Counted from the stretch's first letter, positions 35,738 to 45,009 are shown. The stretch: DNA of 45,729 nucleotides from Thauera linaloolentis 47Lol = DSM 12138 (GCF_000310205.1 NZ_AMXE01000027.1:1-45729), one strand, 5' to 3'. Program-made: numbers and translations. The notes: generated by a model not told the origin, from the letters alone.

Positions 35738-35741
<4 letters not shown>
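34590..35741 (+). CDS. Periplasmic ferric-siderophore binding protein
   Basis: 383 codons from MGMRRFSVVLRAG; the ATG overlaps the receptor stop by one base. Signal peptide about 1-29 (LVGLLSALSLGAAVAAAE). The mature part starts VAVTDQAGRRVALAQPAQRVV as in FecB/FepB-type class III binding proteins, with ALQPDLVVLHPRF before the linking helix and EQAPEVYIGVGGAH in the second lobe. An adjacent Cys pair occurs in SAACCSSVG. It should pick up the siderophore delivered by the receptor and pass it to the permease, whose start overlaps its stop by 4 bases. Confidence 0.88.
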
Positions 35742-36823
<1,082 letters not shown>

Positions 36824-36844
36824 ATCCATGAGCCCTTCCGAGTC

Positions 36845-37642
36845 ATGACCCTTCCGCACGCCGGCCCGATGCTGGAAATCCAGCATCTCACCGTGTCTTA
36901 CCGCAACCACCCCGTGCTCGGCGACCTGAGCCTGCCGCCGCTGCTGCCGGGCGAGCTGGTGGCCCTGGTCGGCCCCAACGCCACCGGCAAATCGACCTTG
37001 CTGCGCGCGCTCGCGCAACTGGTGCCGGCCAGCGGCCAGGTACGCTGGGATGGCCAGGACCTGCTCGCCCTGTCCACCACCGCGCTGGCGCGCACCATCG
37101 GCTACATGCCGCAGAGCCTGCCGGAAACCGCCGCGCTGAACGTATTGGAAGTCACCCTCACCGCCATGCAGGCGCAGGATCTTCCTGCCGGCAAGGCACA
37201 GCTTGCCGCCATCGCGGTGCTCGAACGCCTGGGCATCGACGACCTCGCCCTGCGGCGCCTGGACCAGCTCTCCGGCGGCCAGCGCCAGGTCGCTGCGCTG
37301 GCCCAGGCCATCGCGCGCGATTCCCCCATCCTGCTGCTCGACGAGCCCACCAGCGCGCTCGACCTGCGCCACCAGTGGCGGGTGATGAACACCGTGCGCA
37401 GGCTGGCCGACGACGGCCACTTGGTCATCGCGGTGCTGCACGACCTGGCGCTGGCCGCGCAGTGGGCCGACCGCATCCTGGTGCTGGATCGCGGCTGCCT
37501 GCACGCCTGCGGCACGCCGCAGACGGCCCTCACCCCGGACATGCTGCGTGCCGTGTACGGCGTGGAGGCGCGCGTGCAGCGCTGCGAGCACGGCCGCACG
37601 GTGGTGCTCGTCGACGGCCCGGCCGGCTCCCCACGAACCTGA
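36845..37642 (+). CDS. Siderophore ABC transporter ATPase (FepC/FecE-type)
   Basis: 265 codons from MTLPHAGPMLEIQHL; the two ATGs just upstream run into stops, so this or the internal ATG at residue 9 is the start. Walker A GPNATGKST (43-51; Ala at the position often held by Gly, still a valid P-loop), signature LSGGQRQ (142-148), Walker B ILLLDEPTS (162-170), H-loop in VIAVLHDLALAAQ. It supplies the energy for the FecCD permease upstream. There is no strong ribosome-binding site, so translation may depend on coupling with the permease 21 bases before. Confidence 0.93.
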   Translation: MTLPHAGPMLEIQHLTVSYRNHPVLGDLSLPPLLPGELVALVGPNATGKSTLLRALAQLVPASGQVRWDGQDLLALSTTALARTIGYMPQSLPETAALNVLEVTLTAMQAQDLPAGKAQLAAIAVLERLGIDDLALRRLDQLSGGQRQVAALAQAIARDSPILLLDEPTSALDLRHQWRVMNTVRRLADDGHLVIAVLHDLALAAQWADRILVLDRGCLHACGTPQTALTPDMLRAVYGVEARVQRCEHGRTVVLVDGPAGSPRT

Positions 37643-37674
37643 TTCTTTTCCTCTCGACCGCGGAGCGTTCCATC

Positions 37675-38769
37675 ATGACCCAGCTTGCCGCGCAGGCGCA
37701 CGTCCGCCTGCCCGCCCCCGAAGACACCCTGACGCGCTTGGGCGAACACGTGCGCGAACATGGCTTCCAGTTCCAGCGCGACGGTGCGGACTGGGCCCTT
37801 TCCATCCACGACGGATGCGCGCGCATCCGTGTTGACGGCGAGCGGCTCGACATCCGCATCGAAGCCGCTACGCTGGATGCATTGCACGACCTCAAGGTGA
37901 TCGTGGCCAGCCATGTGCTGGAATTCTCCCCACAAGCGAGCGAAATCCGCTGGCAGGGCGACGGCAGCCAGTTGCGCGAATCGCCGGCGTTCCGCGTGCT
38001 GCGGGTCATTGCCGCGCGCGATCTGACGCCGCGCATGCGCCGCATCACGCTGGCCGGCGAGCGCCTCGAACGCTATGCCGGCCTGACCAACCTGCACTGC
38101 AAGCTGCTGCTGCCGCAGCCCGGCGACACCGCGCCCGAGTGGCCGACATTGGCGGACAACGGCCTGCCGCGCATGCCCGAGGGCGACAAGCGGCTGGATG
38201 CGCGCACCTACACCATCCGCCACATCGATCTGGAAGCCGGCACGCTGGACATCGACATGGTGGTGCACGAACCCGCCGGCCCAGGCGGCAGCTGGGCGCA
38301 GCGCGCCCGCCCCGGCGACCTGGTCGGCATGCGCGGGCCGGGCGGGCTGGGTGCGCGCGAGGCCGACTGGACTCTGCTCGCCGGCGACGAAACCGCGCTG
38401 CCCGCCATCGCCCGCATCCTGGAAAACCTGCCGGCATCGGCGCGCGGGGTGGCGCTGATCGAAGTCCAGGACGACAGCGGCCGGCTGGAACTGCGCGCGC
38501 CTGCCGGCATCGAGCTGCGCTGGCTGCTGCGCGGCGCCCATGCGCCGGGCACCACCACCTTGCTGGCGGACGGGGTGCGCGCGGTGGCGTGGCCGGAGGC
38601 CGGCACGCGGCTGTTCGTGTGGGCGGGGCTGGAGTTCGATGCCTTCCGCGCGGTGCGCGGCTACCTGCGCAAGGAGCGCGGCCTGAGCGCCGCCGAGCAT
38701 CTGGTGGTGGCCTACTGGCGGCGCGGACGCAGCGAGACCGAGTTCAAGCACGCGCCCGAAAGTGACTGA
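37675..38769 (+). CDS. Siderophore-interacting flavoprotein with N-terminal DUF2218 domain (ferric-siderophore reductase)
   Basis: 364 codons from MTQLAAQAHVRLPAP; about 100 residues longer than plain ViuB/SIP proteins. Residues about 1-90 form a DUF2218-type domain (HVRLPAPEDTLTRLGEHVRE, then HDLKVIVASHVLEF). The FAD-binding part is about 100-225, with the flavin motif RTYT (177-180). The NAD(P)H-side SIP domain is about 235-355 (WTLLAGDETALPAIARIL, LFVWAGLEFDAFRAVRGYL). It should reduce Fe(III)-siderophore in the cytosol and free the iron. It begins 32 bases after the ATPase gene, and its stop overlaps the exporter start by 8 bases. DUF2218 often stands alone beside siderophore genes, so its fusion here supports a shared role, though its activity is unknown. 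Confidence 0.9.
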   Translation: MTQLAAQAHVRLPAPEDTLTRLGEHVREHGFQFQRDGADWALSIHDGCARIRVDGERLDIRIEAATLDALHDLKVIVASHVLEFSPQASEIRWQGDGSQLRESPAFRVLRVIAARDLTPRMRRITLAGERLERYAGLTNLHCKLLLPQPGDTAPEWPTLADNGLPRMPEGDKRLDARTYTIRHIDLEAGTLDIDMVVHEPAGPGGSWAQRARPGDLVGMRGPGGLGAREADWTLLAGDETALPAIARILENLPASARGVALIEVQDDSGRLELRAPAGIELRWLLRGAHAPGTTTLLADGVRAVAWPEAGTRLFVWAGLEFDAFRAVRGYLRKERGLSAAEHLVVAYWRRGRSETEFKHAPESD

Positions 38770-40105
38770 GCCGGCGCCGGGTGACGCCGCCCGCCCCGCA
38801 GCGGCAGAGGCGTCCTGTCCCGGGCCGGGAGGGGCGGCCCCGCAAGGGCTGGGGCGTTCGTCCCGCCTCGCCCGTTTCGCCGTGGATACCTCCCCGCTGC
38901 GTGCCAGCCCGGCTTTCCGCCTGCTCTACCTGGCGCGCAGCGTGGCGCTGATGGTGTACGGCATCAACGCCGTCGCGGTGGCGTGGCAGACCTATGGCCT
39001 GACGCGCTCGTCCCTGCACGTGGCATTGGTCGGCTTCTGCCTGGCCGGCGGGCAGCTTGCCGGGCTGGTGTTCGGCGGCCGTCTGGCCGACCGGCACGAC
39101 CGCCGCACGCTGATGGTCGGCAGCCGGATCGCCTATGTCGGCGTGGTCGGCCTGCTGCTGGGCAACGCGCTGCTGCCGCAGGCCCACGTTGGCCTCATCT
39201 ACGTCGCGGCGCTGGCCGGCGGCCTCAGCAGCGGCGTCGGCGCGCCGGCGCTGATGGCCGCGCTGCCGTCCATGGTGGCGCGCGAGCAGCTTGCCGCGGC
39301 CGGCGCGCTGAGCGCCATTTCCGCACAGCTCGCGGCGCTGCTCGCCCCGATCCTGGCCGGCGCGCTGATTGCCGGCAGCGGGCTCGCGGGATGCTATGCG
39401 GCGGTGATGGTCGCATCGGCGCTCACGCCGCTGCTGCTCGCGCGGCTGCCTCAGCTGAGCCCCGCGCAGGCGGCCGATCGTGCGCCCGGCGCGGCGGCCG
39501 AATGGCGCGACGGCCTGCGCTTCATCCGGCGCAGTCCGATGATCTGCGGCATGTTGCTGCTCGACCTGACCGCCTGTCTGCTGGCGATGCCTTTCGTGCT
39601 GCTGCCGCAGATCGCCACCGAAACGCTCGGCGGCGATGCCGCCCTGGCCGGCGTGCTGCACGCGGCGCCGGCACTCGGCGCGCTGGCGGCCGCGCTTTCT
39701 TCCGGCTGGACGCGCAGCCTGCAGCGTCCCGGCCGCGTGCTGGCGGCGATGGCGGTGCTGTGGGGCATGGCGGTGGCCGCCGCTGGGCTCGCCGGCAGCT
39801 TGTGGGCGATGCTGGCCTGTCTGGCACTGGCCGGCATGGCCGATACGGTCGGCGACATCGTGCGCGGCGCGCTGCTCCAGCAGCACACGCCGGATGCGCT
39901 GCGCGGACGCGTCTCGGCGTTCTGGCTGGTGCAATCGACGCTGGGGCCGGCGCTCGGCGGCCTGCAGATGGGCTATGTCGCCCGCCGCTTCGCCGTGTCC
40001 ACTGCCTTGCTGGCCGGCGGCGTCGCCTGCACCGTCGGCAGCGCCGCCGCCTGGGCCGCGCTGCCCGCCCTCCGGCGCGATCCCGAGCCGCCAGCCCAGG
40101 CCTGA
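38762..40105 (+). CDS. MFS transporter, EntS-like siderophore exporter
   Basis: 447 codons if started at GTG 38762, which overlaps the stop of the SIP gene by 8 bases. The first 40 residues are Pro/Ala-rich, and EntS proteins begin nearer to FAVDTSPLRASPAFRLLYLA, so a later start is possible. About twelve hydrophobic segments follow. The MFS loop 2-3 motif is GGRLADRHDRRTLMVGSR; the late EntS-like motif is DALRGRVSAFWLVQ. EntS exports newly made enterobactin from cytosol to periplasm. No siderophore synthesis gene is in the window, so it may serve a synthetase elsewhere or export iron-free siderophore after the reductase has acted. Confidence 0.85.
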   Translation: MTEPAPGDAARPAAAEASCPGPGGAAPQGLGRSSRLARFAVDTSPLRASPAFRLLYLARSVALMVYGINAVAVAWQTYGLTRSSLHVALVGFCLAGGQLAGLVFGGRLADRHDRRTLMVGSRIAYVGVVGLLLGNALLPQAHVGLIYVAALAGGLSSGVGAPALMAALPSMVAREQLAAAGALSAISAQLAALLAPILAGALIAGSGLAGCYAAVMVASALTPLLLARLPQLSPAQAADRAPGAAAEWRDGLRFIRRSPMICGMLLLDLTACLLAMPFVLLPQIATETLGGDAALAGVLHAAPALGALAAALSSGWTRSLQRPGRVLAAMAVLWGMAVAAAGLAGSLWAMLACLALAGMADTVGDIVRGALLQQHTPDALRGRVSAFWLVQSTLGPALGGLQMGYVARRFAVSTALLAGGVACTVGSAAAWAALPALRRDPEPPAQA

Positions 40106-40169
40106 TGGAATCTTGCGCACGCCGGATAGTTGATTGGCATGAATTCGATCAGGGCTCATGCACGTTTGA

Positions 40170-40210
40170 TTGATGTAAATCAAATCAATATGTAGTAGTG
40201 AAAATAGAAT
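40170..40210 (+). promoter_or_regulatory. FNR-type (class II) promoter of the nrdD operon
   Basis: TTGATGTAAATCAA (40170-40183) is a perfect FNR/Anr box, TTGAT-N4-ATCAA. A -10 box TAGAAT (40205-40210; 5 of 6) follows. With a transcription start near 40218, the FNR box is centred at -41.5, the exact class II activation geometry. The leader would be about 26 bases, with GAGG 8 bases before the nrdD ATG. Activation under low oxygen is inferred. Confidence 0.8.
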
Positions 40211-40243
40211 TTCGCCCATATTTAGTATGAAGAGGCGAAAGAG

Positions 40244-42268
40244 ATGCGTGATTTCACTGGTTCGGACCTGCTCTCCCGCGAGGTCGTCAAGCGTGATGGC
40301 CGCCGCATGCCCTTCGACGCCGGCAAGATTCGCGCCGCGCTGCAGCGCGCAGGCAGGGCCACGGCCGAGTACGGGGCCGCCGAGGCGGCCCGCCTCACCG
40401 ATCGCGTGCTGCGCGTGCTCGGCCACCGCTTCGGCCGCCATGCGGTGCATATCGAGCAGATCCAGGATGTGGTGGAGGAAACCCTGATCGCCGACGGCCT
40501 CACCGCCACCGCGCGTGCCTACATCGTCTACCGCGAGCAGCACGCCATGCTGCGCGGCGAGCGCAAGGTGCAGGTGGACGTGGAAGCCTCGGTCAACGAA
40601 TACCTCACCCGCGCCGACTGGCGGGTCAATGCCAACGCCAACCAGGGCTATTCGCTGGGCGGGTTGATCCTCAACGTGGCCGGCAAGGTCACCGCCAACT
40701 ACTGGCTGTCGCATGTCTACCCGCCCGAGGTCGGCGCCGCGCACCGCGAGGGCGACATCCACATCCACGACCTGGACATGCTGTCCGGCTATTGCGCCGG
40801 CTGGTCGCTGCGCACCCTGCTGCACGAGGGCCTGAACGGCGTGCCGGGCAAGGTGGAGGCCGGCCCGCCCAGGCACATGTCCAGCGCGGTGGGGCAGATC
40901 GTGAACTTCCTCGGCACCATGCAGAACGAATGGGCGGGGGCGCAGGCCTTCTCGTCCTTCGATACCTACATGGCGCCCTTCGTGCGCAAGGACAACATGC
41001 GCTACGAGGAGGTGCGCCAGCACATCCAGGAACTCATCTACAACCTCAACGTGCCCTCGCGCTGGGGCACGCAGACGCCCTTCACCAACCTCACCTTCGA
41101 CTGGACCTGCCCCGACGACCTGAAGGAGCAGATCCCGATCATCGCCGGCGAGGAAATGCCCTTCAGCTACGGCGACCTGCAGGCCGAGATGGACCTGATC
41201 AACCGCGCCTACATCGAGGTCATGTCCGCCGGCGACGCCAAGGGCCGGGTGTTCACCTTTCCCATCCCGACCTACAACATCACCCCGGATTTCCCCTGGG
41301 AGTCGGACAACGCCGCGCTGCTGTTCGACATGACCGCCAAGTACGGCCTGCCCTACTTCCAGAACTTCGTGAACTCGGAACTGCAGCCCAACATGGTGCG
41401 CTCGATGTGCTGCCGCCTGCAGCTCGACCTGCGCGAACTGCTCAAGCGCGGCAACGGTCTGTTCGGCAGCGCCGAGCAGACCGGCAGCCTGGGCGTGGTC
41501 ACGGTGAATTGCGCACGCCTGGGCCATCTGCACCGCGGCGACGAGGCCGGCCTGTTCGCCCGCCTCGACCGCCTGCTGGAAATCGGCCGCGACAGCCTGG
41601 AGATCAAGCGCAAGCTGATCCAGCGCCTCATCGACCAGGGTCTGTTCCCCTACACCAAGCGCTACCTCGGCACGCTGCGCAACCACTTCTCCACGCTGGG
41701 GGTGAACGGCATCAACGAGATGATCCGCAACTTCAGCGCCGACACCGAGGACGTCACCACCGAATGGGGCCACGCCTTCGCCGTGCGCCTGCTCGACCAC
41801 GTGCGCGTGCGCATGACGGCCTTCCAGGAAGAAACCGGGCACATGTACAACCTGGAGGCCACCCCGGCCGAAGGCACCACTTACCGCTTCGCCCGCGAGG
41901 ACAAGAAGCGCTGGCCGGATATCCTGCAGGCCGGCAGCGCCGAGCAGCCCTATTACACCAATTCCTCGCAACTGCCCGCCGGCTTCACCGACGACCCGTT
42001 CGAGGCCCTCGCGCGCCAGGAGGCGCTGCAACGCAAATACACCGGCGGCACGGTGCTGCACCTCTACATGGGCGAGCGCCTGTCCAGCGGCGAGGCGTGC
42101 AAGCGCCTGGTGCGCCGCGCGCTGGAGAACTTCCGCCTGCCCTACATCACCGTGACGCCGACCTTCTCGATCTGCCCGACGCACGGCTACCTGGCCGGCG
42201 AGCACGCCTTCTGCCCGAAGTGCGACGAAGAGCGCCTCGCCGCCAAGCGGGCGCGGCTCGCGGCCTGA
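40244..42268 (+). CDS. nrdD: Anaerobic (class III) ribonucleoside-triphosphate reductase, large part without glycyl-radical tail
   Basis: 674 codons from MRDFTGSDLLSREVVKRDG. Residues about 12-103 are an ATP-cone (VVKRDGRRMPFDAGKIRAAL). The catalytic barrel follows (GYSLGGLILNVAGKVTANYW, HIHDLDMLSGYCAGW, RSMCCRLQLD at about 386-395). The zinc site is at the end: SICPTHGYL and FCPKC (C644, C657, C660). The protein stops 14 residues after the CPKC motif. The RVxGY glycyl-radical segment that normally follows is absent here and is encoded by the next small gene. The enzyme makes dNTPs without oxygen using formate as reductant. First gene of an FNR-controlled operon with the small subunit and nrdG. 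Confidence 0.93.
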   Translation: MRDFTGSDLLSREVVKRDGRRMPFDAGKIRAALQRAGRATAEYGAAEAARLTDRVLRVLGHRFGRHAVHIEQIQDVVEETLIADGLTATARAYIVYREQHAMLRGERKVQVDVEASVNEYLTRADWRVNANANQGYSLGGLILNVAGKVTANYWLSHVYPPEVGAAHREGDIHIHDLDMLSGYCAGWSLRTLLHEGLNGVPGKVEAGPPRHMSSAVGQIVNFLGTMQNEWAGAQAFSSFDTYMAPFVRKDNMRYEEVRQHIQELIYNLNVPSRWGTQTPFTNLTFDWTCPDDLKEQIPIIAGEEMPFSYGDLQAEMDLINRAYIEVMSAGDAKGRVFTFPIPTYNITPDFPWESDNAALLFDMTAKYGLPYFQNFVNSELQPNMVRSMCCRLQLDLRELLKRGNGLFGSAEQTGSLGVVTVNCARLGHLHRGDEAGLFARLDRLLEIGRDSLEIKRKLIQRLIDQGLFPYTKRYLGTLRNHFSTLGVNGINEMIRNFSADTEDVTTEWGHAFAVRLLDHVRVRMTAFQEETGHMYNLEATPAEGTTYRFAREDKKRWPDILQAGSAEQPYYTNSSQLPAGFTDDPFEALARQEALQRKYTGGTVLHLYMGERLSSGEACKRLVRRALENFRLPYITVTPTFSICPTHGYLAGEHAFCPKCDEERLAAKRARLAA

Positions 42269-42333
42269 GAGGGGGCCGCCCCACAGGGGCACAACGAACC
42301 ACCACCCACCCAACCAATCGTAAGGAACCCGCC

Positions 42334-42531
42334 ATGAACATGCATTCCGCCACCGAGACCCGGCACCTCGCCGACGTCATCACCCTCAGCGACGACGAAC
42401 GCCAGCCCTGCGAAGTGTGGACGCGCGTGATGGGCTACCACCGTCCGGTCGCCAGCTTCAACACCGGCAAGAAGGGCGAGCACGCCGAACGCCGCTTCTT
42501 TGCCGAGGGGCGCTGCGGGCTGGACCGCTGA
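42334..42531 (+). CDS. nrdD: Detached glycyl-radical subunit of the anaerobic ribonucleotide reductase
   Basis: 65 codons from MNMHSATETRHL, with its own AAGGA 9 bases upstream. The core CEVWTRVMGYHRPVASFN, followed by GKKGEHAERRFF, equals the C-terminal radical loop of NrdD; Gly34 in RVMGY is the predicted radical site. It lies 65 bases after the large gene in a different frame, with a proper start and ribosome-binding site, so it is a separate gene, not a sequencing frameshift. It should associate with the large protein and be activated by NrdG, like the spare-part protein YfiD/GrcA does for pyruvate formate-lyase, except that here it seems obligatory. Similar small proteins are annotated in other Proteobacteria. 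Confidence 0.88.
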   Translation: MNMHSATETRHLADVITLSDDERQPCEVWTRVMGYHRPVASFNTGKKGEHAERRFFAEGRCGLDR

Positions 42532-42541
42532 GCCCGCAGCG

Positions 42542-43144
42542 ATGCAGGGCCTGCGCGTCGGCGGCTTCACGCCGTTGACCACCATCGACTTCCCCGGCCG
42601 GCTCGCCGCCGTGGTGTTCTGCCAAGGTTGCCCGTGGCGCTGCGGCTATTGCCACAACCCCCACCTGATTCCGCCCGACGCACCGGCGGAACGTTCGTGG
42701 CAGTCGGTGCTGGATTTTCTCGAACGCCGCCGCGGGCTGCTCGACGGCGTGGTGTTTTCGGGCGGCGAGCCGACCCTGCAGGCGGCGCTGCCGGGGGCCT
42801 TGAGCGCGGTACGGGCGATGGGCTTCGAAACCGCGCTGCACACCGCCGGCATGTACCCCGAACGCCTCGCCGCGGTGCTGCCGCTGCTCGACTGGGTGGG
42901 ATTCGACATCAAGGCACCGGCCACGCACTACGACGCCGTCACCGCCACGCCGGGCAGCGGCGAACGGGTGGCGCGCTCGCTGGAGCTGCTGCTTGCCAGC
43001 GGCGTGGACCACGAGTGCCGCACCACCTGGCATGACGGCCTGTTCGGCCGCGATGAGCTCGGCCGCCTGGGCGCCAGCCTGGCGCGGCGCGGCGTGCGGC
43101 GCTGGCGGGTACAGGCGTGCCGCATGCCGGTGGCGCGGGCCTGA
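42542..43144 (+). CDS. nrdG: Anaerobic ribonucleotide reductase activating protein (radical SAM)
   Basis: 200 codons from MQGLRVGGFTPLTTIDFPG, 10 bases after the small glycyl-radical gene; upstream codons in frame lie inside that gene and are rejected. The radical SAM cluster motif is CPWRCGYC (C30, C34, C37), followed by HNPHLIPP; the SAM-binding GGEP is in VVFSGGEPTLQ. It cleaves S-adenosylmethionine to place the radical on the glycine of NrdD, here on the separate 65-residue protein. It belongs to the NrdG group with an N-terminal TIDFPGR segment. It ends before a convergent terminator and alcohol dehydrogenase gene. Confidence 0.93.
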   Translation: MQGLRVGGFTPLTTIDFPGRLAAVVFCQGCPWRCGYCHNPHLIPPDAPAERSWQSVLDFLERRRGLLDGVVFSGGEPTLQAALPGALSAVRAMGFETALHTAGMYPERLAAVLPLLDWVGFDIKAPATHYDAVTATPGSGERVARSLELLLASGVDHECRTTWHDGLFGRDELGRLGASLARRGVRRWRVQACRMPVARA

Positions 43145-43168
43145 GCGGAGTCGGGGGCGCCCTGTGGC

Positions 43169-43205
43169 AAAAAAAGAGCGCCCGGTCCGCAAGGGCCAGG
43201 CGCTC
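43169..43205 (-). terminator. Intrinsic terminator of the alcohol dehydrogenase gene
   Basis: On the minus strand a strong hairpin is followed by seven T's. Outer stem GAGCGCC/GGCGCTC (43176-43182 with 43199-43205) and an inner stem GGTCC/GGGCC (one G-U pair) close a four-base loop. The T-run is the complement of 43169-43175. It lies 24 bases after the dehydrogenase stop. There is no T-run on the plus strand, so it does not terminate the nrd operon. Confidence 0.85.
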
Positions 43206-43229
43206 GTCACTGCGGCTGCAGGGGGACGA

Positions 43230-44324
43230 TCAGGGCTTGATGGCGATCTTCAGCACGCCGTCGCGCTGGTTGGCGAACAGGTCGTAGGCGGAGACGATGT
43301 CGTCGAGCGGGTATTCGTGGGTGACGAGCACGCCCAGGTCGAGGCGTTCGGCGGCCAGCACGTTCATCAGCCGGCGCATGCGTTCCTTGCCGCCGGGGCA
43401 CAGCGCGGTGTTGATCTTGTGGTCGCCCAGCCCGGCGGCGAAGGCCGACACCGGAATGCTCAGATCGCTGGAGTACACGCCCAGGCTCGACAGCGTGCCG
43501 CCGGGCTTGAGCACGCGCAGCGCGGCTTCGAAGGTGGCCTGTGTGCCGAGGGCCTCGATCGACGAATCGACGCCGCGCCCGCCGGTGAGCTTCATGATCT
43601 CGTCGACCACGTCGCAGTTGTGGAAATTCAGCGTCACGTCGGCGCCCATCACCTTCGAGATGCCCAGGCGGTGGTCGTTGCCGTCCACCGCGATGATGGT
43701 GGTCGCGCCCAGCAGGCGCGCGCCGGCGGTGGCGCACAGGCCGATCGGCCCCTGCGCGAACACCACCACGGTGTCGCCGAGCCTGATGTTGGCGTTCTCC
43801 GCGCCCTTGAAGCCGGTGGACATGATGTCCGGGCACATCAGCACCTGCTCGTCGGTGAGGCCGTCGGGAATCGGGGCGAGGTTGGCCTGTGCGTCGGGCA
43901 CCAGCACGTACTCGGCCTGGGCGCCGTCGATCATGTTGCCGAAGCGCCAGCCAGCGGTGGCCTTGTGGCCGTGGGCGCCGCACTGCCCGCTGGGGATCAG
44001 GTAGCTGCCGTCCTGCGAGGGCGCGCCGTCCTGTGCCGCATAGCTGTTGAAGTTCGGGCAGATCGCCCCGGCGATCACGCGCTGGCCTTCGGTGTAGCCC
44101 TGCACCGCGCTGCCCAGCTTTTCGATCACGCCGACCGGCTCGTGGCCGATGGTGAGGCCGGGCACCACCGGGTACTCGCCCTTGAGGATGTGCACGTCGG
44201 TGCCGCAGATCGTGGTGGTGGTGATGCGGATCAGCGCATCGTTGGGGCCGACCTCGGGAATCGGCTTGTCCACCAGTTCGATACGGCCAGGGGCCACGAA
44301 AACCGTTGCTTTCATCATGCTCAT
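43230..44324 (-). CDS. Zinc-dependent NAD(P) alcohol dehydrogenase
   Basis: 364 codons from MSMMKATVFVAPGRIELVD, with GGGAGGA before the first ATG. Medium-chain dehydrogenase fold: the catalytic zinc ligands are in TICGTDVHILKG (Cys about 40) and IGHEPVGVIEKLG (His about 60). NAD(P) is bound by VVVFAQGPIGLCATAGARLLGA. The insert CPNFNSYAAQDG and QCGAHGHKA is typical of secondary-alcohol/short-chain ADHs of the Cupriavidus/Clostridium type, which reduce or oxidise ethanol, 2-propanol and 2,3-butanediol. The substrate is not fixed by sequence. TATACT (complement of 44365-44370) may be its -10. The GntR gene lies 103 bases upstream on the same strand and may control it. Confidence 0.9.
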   Translation of the reverse strand: MSMMKATVFVAPGRIELVDKPIPEVGPNDALIRITTTTICGTDVHILKGEYPVVPGLTIGHEPVGVIEKLGSAVQGYTEGQRVIAGAICPNFNSYAAQDGAPSQDGSYLIPSGQCGAHGHKATAGWRFGNMIDGAQAEYVLVPDAQANLAPIPDGLTDEQVLMCPDIMSTGFKGAENANIRLGDTVVVFAQGPIGLCATAGARLLGATTIIAVDGNDHRLGISKVMGADVTLNFHNCDVVDEIMKLTGGRGVDSSIEALGTQATFEAALRVLKPGGTLSSLGVYSSDLSIPVSAFAAGLGDHKINTALCPGGKERMRRLMNVLAAERLDLGVLVTHEYPLDDIVSAYDLFANQRDGVLKIAIKP

Positions 44325-44427
44325 GGTGCGTCCTCCCAGGGTGGGTGAAAAGACTTGCCCGAGCAGTATATAGACCCCTGGATGCGCTCGATTTGATCAG
44401 GGACAACAGCCGTGCAGGACGGGTGTG

Positions 44428-45009
44428 TCACGCTGCCGCGACGCAGGCGTGCGTGCCGCAGGCCAGCTTGCGCCGCGCGGTGGCGAAGCGGCGGTACAGC
44501 CTTGCGGAGCCCGCCTTGTCGTGGGCGGCGAGCGCTGCGTCGAGTTCGGCGCGGATGCGCTCGAACAGCATCGCTTCGCTGTCGCTGAACGCGGGGCCCA
44601 GCGCCAGGCGCAGCTTTTCGCGCAGGCGGACGATGACGTCCGCGGCATAGCGGTTGGCGCCGTGCCCGGTGGGCGGCGTGCTGGCCGGGACGTGGCCGGC
44701 CGCGCCTGCGCGTTCCTCGAGCAGGTGGATTTCGAGCAGGTCGAGCACCGTGAGCAGGTCGTCGACATCGTGCGCGTCCAGCCGGGCCACGCAGCAGCCC
44801 CGGCGGGGTTCGAGCTGCACCAGGCCTTCGTGGGCGAGCACCTTCAGCGCCTCGCGCACCGGCGTGCGGCTGACGCCGTAGCCTTGTGCCAGCGCGGCCT
44901 CGTCAAGCGCCGCGCCCGGCGCGAGTTCGTGCGTGAAGATGCGTTCGCGCACCGAGTCCGCGATGGCTTCGTAGAGCGCCCGGGGGCGCAGCAGGTCGTC
45001 GTCGTTCAT
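44428..45009 (-). CDS. GntR-family transcriptional regulator
   Basis: 193 codons from MNDDDLLRPRALYEAIADSV; GGAG lies 10 bases before this ATG. A longer form from 45078, overlapping the carboxylase stop, is possible but would add a Pro/His-rich tail. The winged helix-turn-helix is about residues 10-75: LDEAALAQGYGVSRTPVREAL, then EGLVQLEPRRGCCVARL. The C-terminal helical part is short for a FadR/FCD effector domain (about 110 residues) but keeps helices such as DVDDLLTVLDLLEIHLLEE. It probably senses a small carboxylate and may regulate the dehydrogenase downstream or the pyruvate carboxylase upstream. Confidence 0.85.
   Translation of the reverse strand: MNDDDLLRPRALYEAIADSVRERIFTHELAPGAALDEAALAQGYGVSRTPVREALKVLAHEGLVQLEPRRGCCVARLDAHDVDDLLTVLDLLEIHLLEERAGAAGHVPASTPPTGHGANRYAADVIVRLREKLRLALGPAFSDSEAMLFERIRAELDAALAAHDKAGSARLYRRFATARRKLACGTHACVAAA

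Noticed and set aside
38744-42313. A 1189-codon minus-strand open frame opposite the MFS and nrdD genes
   Set aside because: It is a shadow frame: low-complexity translation, opposite two well-identified genes.
42269-42333. nrdD broken by a frameshift or sequencing error
   Set aside because: The downstream part has its own ribosome-binding site, ATG and a polar N-terminus of about 25 residues before the radical loop; this is a designed separate gene.
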